Assembly: GCA_947442115.1 (NCBI GenBank)
Contig: CANEVK010000196.1
Coordinates: forward strand, 1 to 5,473
DNA from: Bacteriovoracaceae bacterium
GTDB lineage: Bacteria > Bdellovibrionota > Bacteriovoracia > Bacteriovoracales > Bacteriovoracaceae
Length of the DNA: 5,473 nucleotides
Direction: 5' to 3'
The notes below the pieces were generated by a model, which saw only the letters and a program-made list of their open reading frames with translations, made no database searches and was not told where the DNA came from. Below, piece after piece: positions 1 to 5,473 of this stretch; the stretch's first letter is position 1; the number at the start of each line of letters is the position of its first letter. A program made the translations under genes and the position numbers.

Positions 1-6
1 AGGTCC

Positions 7-12
7 TATACT
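7..12 (+). promoter_or_regulatory. possible -10 box for the selO-like/pepE operon
   Basis: TATACT matches the sigma-70 -10 consensus TATAAT at 5 of 6 positions and lies about 50 bases before the first gene of the plus-strand pair. The matching -35 element would fall outside the window, so the call rests on one hexamer in AT-rich DNA and is weak. A GTCCTA/TAGGAC inverted repeat (3-8 and 31-36) brackets the expected transcription start. Confidence 0.25.
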
Positions 13-61
13 CATAGTAAGGTTTTTATTTAGGACATTTATCGAAGGATTGATAAGGCCC

Positions 62-1897
62 ATGAACCACATAAAAAAATGCCCAACGGATGAAGTCGGC
101 AAACGTTCTTATGTTAATTTTGCTTATTTAAATGGTGAGCATCCCTTTAAAACAAATGTTCCCGGTGGAAGAGTAGAATACAAGGCCCGTTACCGTCGTG
201 GTGGAAAAGTTGCATTTTTTAATTTTGAACTCGCCAAAGAAATGGGTCTCCTGGCCAAATCTCACCCGAATGAAATCAATAATGAGTTAGAAAGAGAAAT
301 CTTAGAAACCTTCAGCCTAACCATCATTAATGAGTATGATCTGATTAATAAGGTTAAAATTCCTGAGGAAGAGATTCTTCCCAATACTTTTATGGCCACT
401 AGATATCTTCAGTTACAGCACCCGGATAAAATGGGGCGTACTTCTGGAGATGGCAGGACTATTTGGAATGGAAGAGTGAGAAATAATGGAGTCACTTGGG
501 ACGTTTCAAGCTGTGGAACAGGGGGAACTAAACTTTCTCCGGCCTGTAATATAAATAAAAAGTTTTACCAAACTGGTGATCCTTCTATCTCTTACGGGTG
601 TGGACTTTCAGAAGTTTCTGAGGGATTAGAGACTTTATTTTTCTCAGAGGTTCTTGGGAAAAATAATTTTAAGACAGAAAGGTTACTTGCCATCATCGAA
701 TTTGAAAAAGGCATTGCGATTAATGTCAGGGCGAATCCTAACCTCATTCGGCCAAGTCATTTTTTTGGGCACCTCAAACAGGGGAATTTACAAACACTAA
801 AGCAAGTTTCTGATTATTATATCTCTCGTCAAATTGAAAATAAGGCTTGGGCCCAAACGAGCTTTAAGAATGATAAAGAAAAGTATGAGTACCTTGCACT
901 TCAAACGGCACTCTCATTTGCAGAAATGGCAGCTAAATTTGAAGATGAGTATATTTTTTGTTGGCTAGACTGGGATGGGGATAACATCCTTATGGATGGC
1001 GGAATTATTGACTATGGTTCAATAAGACAATTTGGTCTTTTTCATGGCGAATATCGCTATGATGATGTTCAAAGATTTTCAACAACAATCCTGGAGCAAA
1101 AGCAAAAAGCCCGTTATATGGTTCAGTGTTTTTCTCAGATTGCAGATTTTTTAAGCACTGGGAAGAAGAAATCACTCTCTCATTTTAAAAAACACAGTAA
1201 TGTAGAAATGTTTGATAAGCATTTCCTCGATTGTAAAAATCGCAATTTACTTTCTCGTATTGGTTTTAAAAAAAATCAGATTGATCACCTTGTTAAAAAT
1301 CACCTTCCAAAAGTGATCAAGTTTAGACATGTTTTTTCTTATTTTGAGCGAGCTAAATCAAAAAGGGGGATTTATAAAGTTCCCGATGGAATCAATCGCG
1401 ATGCCATATTCTGCATGAGAGATATATTGAGAGAGCTCCCACAGTTATATCTGGCACGATCTTCTCAGTTAAATTATTCAGAATTTATTGAAATAATCAA
1501 ATCTTCATATGCCAGAAAAAGTGATTTAAAACTTACGGAAATACGTAAAAAGCAGATTAATCGTTTCCAGAGACAGTATAATTCACTACTTTCTTGTTTG
1601 GAGAAGGATCAGAATTTAAATCGGCCACAACTTTTGCTTGAGTTAACGATGCGTTCTTCAATCGTTAACAAATATGATCGAGTCACAGGGGATTCGATTA
1701 CTTTTATAGTAGAGAAAGTGCTTAAAAAGCGTCCCAAATTATCCGCCCAAGAGTTATTTGAACTCGTTGAGCAGTTTTCAAATTATCAAAATCTTGATCC
1801 TGATAAAAAATTGGTATCGACAAAAACACCTGAGCGACATAAGAACATCATGCAGAATTTTTATTCTATTGTTCGAGATTGTCGTGAGGGGATATGA
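62..1897 (+). CDS. divergent SelO/YdiU-family protein (protein adenylyltransferase-like pseudokinase)
   Basis: Family members have a protein-kinase-like fold with inverted ATP and transfer AMP to proteins. Seen here (numbered from the ATG at 62, 611 aa): GDGR at 129-132, a WD strand followed by SCGTGG (149-154) where SelO has LKGAG, a GCG at 179-181 where SelO has GDG, SE at 195-196, two arginines seven residues apart (R223, R230) before FGH (235-237), D307-N308, and DYG at 317-319 nine residues after N308. The D-N/DYG spacing equals that of E. coli SelO from memory. The usual Lys is Cys151 and its Glu partner aligns with Thr191, so AMPylation ability is uncertain. The protein is longer than E. 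coli SelO (about 478 aa), with much of the extra length after DYG. Start: a TTG at 50 would add four residues; ATG is preferred, with AAGG at 55-58 and AAGGA at 45-49 upstream, although neither spacing is ideal. It overlaps the peptidase gene by 4 bp. No signal peptide or membrane segment is evident, so it is probably cytoplasmic. Confidence 0.7.
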   Translation: MNHIKKCPTDEVGKRSYVNFAYLNGEHPFKTNVPGGRVEYKARYRRGGKVAFFNFELAKEMGLLAKSHPNEINNELEREILETFSLTIINEYDLINKVKIPEEEILPNTFMATRYLQLQHPDKMGRTSGDGRTIWNGRVRNNGVTWDVSSCGTGGTKLSPACNINKKFYQTGDPSISYGCGLSEVSEGLETLFFSEVLGKNNFKTERLLAIIEFEKGIAINVRANPNLIRPSHFFGHLKQGNLQTLKQVSDYYISRQIENKAWAQTSFKNDKEKYEYLALQTALSFAEMAAKFEDEYIFCWLDWDGDNILMDGGIIDYGSIRQFGLFHGEYRYDDVQRFSTTILEQKQKARYMVQCFSQIADFLSTGKKKSLSHFKKHSNVEMFDKHFLDCKNRNLLSRIGFKKNQIDHLVKNHLPKVIKFRHVFSYFERAKSKRGIYKVPDGINRDAIFCMRDILRELPQLYLARSSQLNYSEFIEIIKSSYARKSDLKLTEIRKKQINRFQRQYNSLLSCLEKDQNLNRPQLLLELTMRSSIVNKYDRVTGDSITFIVEKVLKKRPKLSAQELFELVEQFSNYQNLDPDKKLVSTKTPERHKNIMQNFYSIVRDCREGI

Positions 1898-2556
1898 ATT
1901 TAGTCTTTTATAGTGGTGGAAACGATGAAGAGAATCGCCTCCTAGATAAATCTTTTGTTGAGCTGATTGATAAAAATAACCCCGTCGTCACTTTCATTCC
2001 ATCCTCATCCTATTTGTCTGACCAGGAATTTAAATCATTTGTTCGACATTATTCCAAATTTAAAATAAGTCGTTTTATTCATTTCCCCATTGATGTTCCT
2101 TTTGACAAGATTCTTTTCCAAGAGGTGATGAGGAGTGATGCCATCCATATGGCGGGTGGAAATACATTTTATTTTCTTCATCATTTACGCAAGATGAAGC
2201 TCTTGCCTCAACTCAGAGCGTTTGCAGAAAGGGGTGGAGTACTTACTGGGCTTTCCGCCGGTGCGATTATGATGACTGAAAATATTGAAATGGCGGCATA
2301 CCCTGACTTTGATCGGGATGAAAATATAGTCAATATTAAAAATTTATCATCCCTGAACCTTGTCGATTTTCTTTTCTTTCCTCATTTTAGAAATTCATCA
2401 CGTTATGATTCTGTCTTTAAAGCCTACACACGAAAAAAACAAAAAATGATTTATGCATGTCCAGATGGATCAGGCCTTGTCGTAAGGCAGAATGAATTGA
2501 GATTTATTGGAAAATGTTATGCTTTTTCTAGTGGACATAAAATCTCTATCAACTAA
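1894..2556 (+). CDS. peptidase E-like serine hydrolase (peptidase family S51)
   Basis: This 220-aa protein is close to the usual length of dipeptidase E (about 230 aa), a cytoplasmic serine peptidase with a class-I glutamine-amidotransferase-like fold that cleaves Asp-X dipeptides; cyanophycinases share the family. Visible family marks are an N-terminal strand with YSGGN (6-10), the MAGGNT turn (87-91), the nucleophile elbow GLSAGA with Ser121 (119-124), an acidic stretch at 138-142 that could supply the catalytic Asp, FPHF with the probable catalytic His164, and a C-terminal DGSGLVV strand (191-197). Its ATG overlaps the TGA of the SelO-like gene (ATGA), with GAGG at 1886-1889 four bases upstream, so the two are almost certainly cotranscribed and translationally coupled. 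Family assignment is strong. Asp-dipeptidase specificity is not proven, because S51 members and relatives differ in substrate. Confidence 0.85.
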   Translation: MNLVFYSGGNDEENRLLDKSFVELIDKNNPVVTFIPSSSYLSDQEFKSFVRHYSKFKISRFIHFPIDVPFDKILFQEVMRSDAIHMAGGNTFYFLHHLRKMKLLPQLRAFAERGGVLTGLSAGAIMMTENIEMAAYPDFDRDENIVNIKNLSSLNLVDFLFFPHFRNSSRYDSVFKAYTRKKQKMIYACPDGSGLVVRQNELRFIGKCYAFSSGHKISIN

Positions 2557-2559
2557 AAA

Positions 2560-2571
2560 ATCTTAAAAGAT
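2560..2571 (-). terminator. weak intrinsic terminator of the PLD-EEP operon
   Basis: On the minus strand, 6 bases after the EEP stop codon, the palindrome ATCTTTTAAGAT is followed by a run of T (complement of the A-run at 2555-2560). Geometry fits a Rho-independent terminator, but the stem is only 4-5 bp and almost all A/T, so it would be weak. It fills most of the 21-bp gap between the convergent genes. No T-run follows it on the plus strand, so it would act mainly for the minus operon. Confidence 0.35.
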
Positions 2572-2577
2572 GTACTC

Positions 2578-3318
2578 TTATTCAATTTCAATCTCAACCA
2601 GCAATGGTAAGTGATCAGATAGTTTTTTCCAGTAACCCGCCTCGAGAGTATGGGCATTGAGCACCTTTACACCTTTAAAGAAAAAACGATCAAGAGAGAG
2701 TGTCGGGAAGAAGCTTGGAAATGTCTTTGGGAAATTTCCATGTAAAAGATGAAAGGCTTCGTGAGCATGAAGATGATTCCAAATTTTAGTGGCGATCTTT
2801 TTATTCCAATCATTAAAATCTCCAACAAGTACCCAGGGAGTTTCAGTGACTTCTTTAAGATCTTTAATGATTAAATCTGCTTGTTTGTTCCGTCCTGCCT
2901 GGGTGAGATTGAGGTGAGTATTGGCAAGAATGAGTTCATTTCCCGTTCCTGGAATTTGGATTTTTGCTTTAAGATAGCCTCTTTGTTCAAATTTATTCGT
3001 ACTAATGTCTTGATTACTCCAATCAACGATAGGGAATTTACTCAATATGGCATTTCCATGGTGTCCTTCGGCATAAATAGCATTTTTTCCATAAGCAAAA
3101 TGTGACCAAACAGTATCTGCAAGGTATTCAAACTGGATGGCGGTTTTCCAGTCGGGTATTTTGTGCTTTTTGTGTTCATGGTCCCCAATAACTTCCTGGA
3201 GAAAGAGAATGTCTGCATTCACATCTCTTATGGCATGTCTTATTTCCTGCAGAATGAAACTATTATTTCCAATATTAAAGCCTTTATGAATATTGTAGGA
3301 GAGTATTCTTATTTTCAT
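2578..3318 (-). CDS. endonuclease/exonuclease/phosphatase (EEP) family hydrolase, YbhP-like
   Basis: The 246-aa protein is a complete single-domain EEP-superfamily enzyme, a Mg-dependent phosphodiesterase/phosphomonoesterase fold shared by ExoIII, DNase I and inositol-phosphate phosphatases. All signature residues are visible: N9 in SYNIHKG, E42 in LQE (metal), the GNAILSKFPI strand (88-97), H135 in NTHLNL, D167 and N169 in VGDFND, D210 in LDR, and the D235-H236 pair in SDH. The active site therefore looks intact. No signal peptide is seen. It is downstream of, and directly abuts, the ClsB-like gene (TAA immediately followed by ATG), and no clear Shine-Dalgarno precedes it, so translation probably depends on ribosomes ending the upstream gene. 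E. coli YbhP is similar in size and, as I recall, also neighbours the cardiolipin synthase clsB, which suggests a phospholipid or phosphodiester substrate by inference. A nuclease role cannot be excluded from sequence alone. Confidence 0.85.
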   Translation of the reverse strand: MKIRILSYNIHKGFNIGNNSFILQEIRHAIRDVNADILFLQEVIGDHEHKKHKIPDWKTAIQFEYLADTVWSHFAYGKNAIYAEGHHGNAILSKFPIVDWSNQDISTNKFEQRGYLKAKIQIPGTGNELILANTHLNLTQAGRNKQADLIIKDLKEVTETPWVLVGDFNDWNKKIATKIWNHLHAHEAFHLLHGNFPKTFPSFFPTLSLDRFFFKGVKVLNAHTLEAGYWKKLSDHLPLLVEIEIE

Positions 3319-4461
3319 TTAGAACCAATATTTAAAGAGAAAAAAAATTCGTGATAATATTTTATCTAAAAGGGGTCTCTTCTTGAGATCATCAATCGTG
3401 ACGAGATGTTCAGGATGAGTGGCTTCTTGGAAATCTTTCTTTATGATTTCTTTATTTACTTTTTCCTGTATCGCAAGATCAGCCTCTAGATCATGCAAAA
3501 GGCTTCGGTGATTGAGATTACTGGATCCTACAGTGACCCAATCATCAACAATAAAAATTTTTGCATGCAAGACAGTTTCTTTATAGTGGAATATCTTGAC
3601 GTTTTTTTTAATGAGGTAAGGATAGTAAAAAAATTGGAGTGTTTGAAATATTTTAACATCTGTTTTTGATGAGATAAGCACTCTAACGTCAACTCCCCTC
3701 TCTGCAGCCTTAGCAAGAAGCATAATAAATTTTCGACTTGGAATAAAGTAAGGAGTCGCGAGCCAAATTGTATCTTTTGCCTTCTGAATCCTTTGATGAA
3801 GATTTTTTTGGTAAATCCTTCTCAAAACAATAGAATGGTTTAGTCTCAGTGGAAAATATTTTGCTTCTTTTAGTTTTGGTTGTCTGACGTTTTTGCGATA
3901 TTTAAAAAAGTCTCTAAGTTGCCAAATTTTTTTAAAATAAAGAATTCCTAGTTTTACATTGGGTCCAGTTATTCTGACTCCAACATCTTTCCACTTAATC
4001 TCATTTGATAGACTTGTATGTTCTTGAGTGAGATTAAAGCTGCCCAAAAACATTATATTTTCATCAATCGTAATAATTTTTCGATGATTCCTTTGATTTA
4101 ATCTCCAGATACGGCCCAGGAGTGCTCTGATTTTTTTTGAAAATATAAGTTTACCGTAGAATGGATGATAGAAGGGGAGAGGGTGGAAGATCTTTACAGG
4201 AATATTGGCCGCCGAAAAGAGGGGATGAAGATGAGAAAAATAATTATATGTTCCAACTCCATCAACAATAATTTGAACCTTGACTCCACGCTGGCCTGCT
4301 TTTATTAGAGCTTCAGTAATTTTTTGTCCGATTAGATCATAATTAAAAATATACATTTCAACTGTAATGTATGAGACGGCCTTCTCAATATCATTTAAGA
4401 GATCATTAAAATACAGATCCCCATCTAAATAGAGTTTTTCACTTTCCCAAAAATGCCCCAT
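3319..4461 (-). CDS. phospholipase D-family cardiolipin synthase, ClsB-like
   Basis: This 380-aa protein carries two complete HKD (HxKxxxxD) motifs typical of PLD transphosphatidylases: H126-K128-D133, followed by GSFN (140-143), and H299-K301-D306, followed by GSSNLN (312-317). Bacterial members join phosphatidyl groups to make cardiolipin at the inner membrane. It lacks the two N-terminal membrane helices of ClsA and is near the length of ClsB (about 413 aa), so ClsB-like is the best fit. An exposed aromatic/hydrophobic C-terminus (SRIFFLFKYWF, 370-380) and basic segments around 105-128 could hold it to the membrane. The ATG at 4461 is preceded by a weak GAAGAG five bases upstream. It is the first gene of the operon with the EEP hydrolase. 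Other PLD activities (phospholipase, nuclease) are possible, but two HKD motifs in one chain with this layout favour cardiolipin synthase. Confidence 0.85.
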   Translation of the reverse strand: MGHFWESEKLYLDGDLYFNDLLNDIEKAVSYITVEMYIFNYDLIGQKITEALIKAGQRGVKVQIIVDGVGTYNYFSHLHPLFSAANIPVKIFHPLPFYHPFYGKLIFSKKIRALLGRIWRLNQRNHRKIITIDENIMFLGSFNLTQEHTSLSNEIKWKDVGVRITGPNVKLGILYFKKIWQLRDFFKYRKNVRQPKLKEAKYFPLRLNHSIVLRRIYQKNLHQRIQKAKDTIWLATPYFIPSRKFIMLLAKAAERGVDVRVLISSKTDVKIFQTLQFFYYPYLIKKNVKIFHYKETVLHAKIFIVDDWVTVGSSNLNHRSLLHDLEADLAIQEKVNKEIIKKDFQEATHPEHLVTIDDLKKRPLLDKILSRIFFLFKYWF

Positions 4462-4585
4462 GCTAACTCTTCGGAAAATTTGAAAAAGAATACAGTTGAG
4501 TGAAATGCTTGGGTATGCTGATTTATTAAACTCATCAATAAAAAAGTCGATAAAGGTTTAGTATTAAATTAACCAAGTAGTTTTT
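4462..4585. promoter_or_regulatory. divergent intergenic region with promoters for the PLD-EEP operon and pilT
   Basis: These 124 AT-rich bases separate two divergently transcribed genes and so should hold both promoters. The best minus-strand candidate is a TTTAAT -10 (plus-strand 4525-4530, 5 of 6 to consensus) with a poor -35 TTATCG (4548-4553) at 17-bp spacing, leaving a leader of about 55-60 bases. On the plus strand no hexamer pair is convincing. A small hairpin, TTTA-GTAT-TAAA (4557-4568), sits before the pilT start. No recognisable operator or riboswitch is seen. Confidence 0.4.
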
Positions 4586-5473
4586 ATGGCGCTAACCAAA
4601 GAAGGTTTTGTTAATCTCATTAAGTCGGCATCGGCATCAGGTGTGAGTGATATTCACTTGAGAACTGATGAAAAACCTTGTTTTAGAGTGAGGGGAGATC
4701 TTATTCCGGTAAAGATGGATCCCCTTACTAATGATGACCTGAAGCTAGCATGTTCCATCATGATAAAAGACCAAGAGGTTCTTAAAAAACTTGATCATAT
4801 TAAAGAACATGATGGCTCATTTTCTGTCCCAAAAATTTGTCGTGTTCGTTATAATTTAATGCGCTATCAGGGTAAATTGGGTCTTATTCTGCGTCTCATT
4901 AGCGATAAAATTCCCACCACTGAAGAACTAAAATTACCTGCCGTCATCAATAAGATAGCTGAAGCCAATGCTGGACTCGTTCTTGTGACAGGAGCGACTG
5001 GGTCTGGAAAAAGTTCTACTCTGGCGGCGATGATTAATTATATAAATCGTAATTCTGCCGTTCATGTTCTTACCCTCGAGGATCCGGTTGAGTATGTTCA
5101 TACTCCCATCAAGGCAAGAATCACTCAAAGAGAAATTGGCCAGGACACTGAAGATTTTGCATCGGCCCTAAGATCGGCCCTCAGGCAAGATCCAGACATT
5201 ATTTTGATTGGAGAGATGAGGGATGCAGAGACAATTTCAATTGCCCTAAAGGCTGCTGAAACAGGACATTTAGTCTTTGGTACTGTTCACACAACAGATG
5301 CCCTAAGTACGATTGGTCGACTTATTTCTATGTTTCCACCAGAGGAACAAAATGTGGTGCGTGTTAGGATTGCGGATAACCTCCATGCCACTATTTCCCA
5401 GCGACTGCTTAAGACCACTGATGGGAAAGGTCGAGTCGCAGCACAAGAAATTATGATTAATAATCCTGGTATC
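4586..5473 (+). CDS. pilT: type IV pilus retraction ATPase PilT (3' end cut by the window)
   Basis: PilT is a hexameric cytoplasmic AAA+/GspE-type ATPase that depolymerises the type IV pilus and drives twitching. The first 296 residues are present, out of about 345-370 expected. Order seen: N-terminal PAS-like domain with SDIHLR (21-26) and a VRGDL turn (35-39), Walker A GATGSGKSS (136-144), Asp box LTLEDPVE (162-169), Walker B DIILIGEMRD with catalytic Glu210, and the His box GHLVFGTVHTT (227-237). The GEMRD and GTVHTT versions favour PilT over PilU or the assembly ATPase PilB. The C-terminal AIRNLIRE-type motif would begin just past the edge. Walker A has Ala137 and Ser144 where PilT usually has Pro and Thr; the P-loop consensus is intact. 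The start is fixed by an in-frame TAA at 4565-4567. Only a weak AAG lies upstream as a ribosome site. It is transcribed away from the PLD-EEP operon; no other pilus gene is visible. Confidence 0.9.
   Translation, partial: MALTKEGFVNLIKSASASGVSDIHLRTDEKPCFRVRGDLIPVKMDPLTNDDLKLACSIMIKDQEVLKKLDHIKEHDGSFSVPKICRVRYNLMRYQGKLGLILRLISDKIPTTEELKLPAVINKIAEANAGLVLVTGATGSGKSSTLAAMINYINRNSAVHVLTLEDPVEYVHTPIKARITQREIGQDTEDFASALRSALRQDPDIILIGEMRDAETISIALKAAETGHLVFGTVHTTDALSTIGRLISMFPPEEQNVVRVRIADNLHATISQRLLKTTDGKGRVAAQEIMINNPGI

Noticed and set aside
50..61. TTG start giving a four-residue longer SelO-like protein
   Set aside because: The nearest AGGA (32-35) is 14 bases away and TTG is rarer than ATG; the ATG at 62 is preferred, though the TTG cannot be excluded.
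1595..1897. Possible Sec/Cys-type C-terminus like eukaryotic SelO
   Set aside because: The only Cys near the end (fifth from last) is not followed by the CxxC/CSS-like ending, and there is no in-frame TGA before the real stop, so no selenocysteine signal is supported.
2881..3105. 74-codon plus-strand open frame
   Set aside because: Lies wholly antisense to the EEP hydrolase, whose conserved catalytic motifs cover the same bases; no family resemblance and no ribosome site of note.
3163..3354. 63-codon plus-strand open frame
   Set aside because: Antisense to the EEP start and the PLD 3' end; a shadow of real coding sequence.
3528..3716. 62-codon minus-strand open frame
   Set aside because: Runs in another frame inside the PLD gene over its second HKD region; no independent support.
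4462..4585. Riboswitch or small RNA in the divergent region
   Set aside because: Only short AT-rich hairpins (4 bp core) are visible; no known conserved core or terminator-like element on either strand.
4934..5128. 64-codon minus-strand open frame
   Set aside because: Antisense to the pilT Walker A and Asp-box region, which is clearly the coding frame.
1..5473. Mobile element, prophage, CRISPR or defence island
   Set aside because: No transposase, integrase, repeat array, tRNA-associated att site or defence gene was found; all five genes look like ordinary chromosomal families.

Overview
The window is AT-rich bacterial DNA, densely packed with five protein genes in two convergent groups plus one divergent gene at the right edge. 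A Gram-negative, proteobacteria-like host is suggested by the SelO-like protein, the cardiolipin-synthase/EEP gene pair (the arrangement I recall for E. coli clsB-ybhP) and a PilT-type type IV pilus retraction ATPase. Low G+C with many Lys/Asn/Phe codons would fit a Bacteriovorax-like predatory bacterium, but that placement is a guess, because no rRNA or marker gene is present.

Layout. Positions 1-61 are a short leader with a possible -10 box and small inverted repeats. Positions 62-1897 (+) encode a divergent SelO/YdiU-family pseudokinase-fold protein. It overlaps by 4 bp (ATGA) an S51 peptidase E-like serine hydrolase (1894-2556, +). After a 21-bp convergent spacer with a weak AT-rich hairpin, the minus strand carries a two-gene operon transcribed right to left: a ClsB-like phospholipase D/cardiolipin synthase (4461-3319) whose stop codon directly abuts the start of an EEP-superfamily (YbhP-like) hydrolase (3318-2578). 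A 124-bp divergent intergenic region separates this operon from a pilT-like gene (4586 onward, +), which is cut off by the window end.

How the genes work together. The minus-strand pair is probably a membrane-lipid module: the PLD enzyme makes or remodels cardiolipin, and the EEP protein is a metal-dependent phosphodiesterase of unknown substrate. The plus-strand pair is translationally coupled and joins a possible protein-AMPylating (or otherwise nucleotide-using) SelO relative to a small peptidase; no pathway link between them is known to me. PilT belongs to a separate function, twitching motility.

No mobile element, CRISPR array, tRNA or rRNA was seen. The most unusual item is the SelO-like protein. 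It keeps the Asp-Asn and DYG metal/catalytic residues and the phosphate-binding arginines, but appears to have lost both partners of the family's Lys-Glu ion pair.
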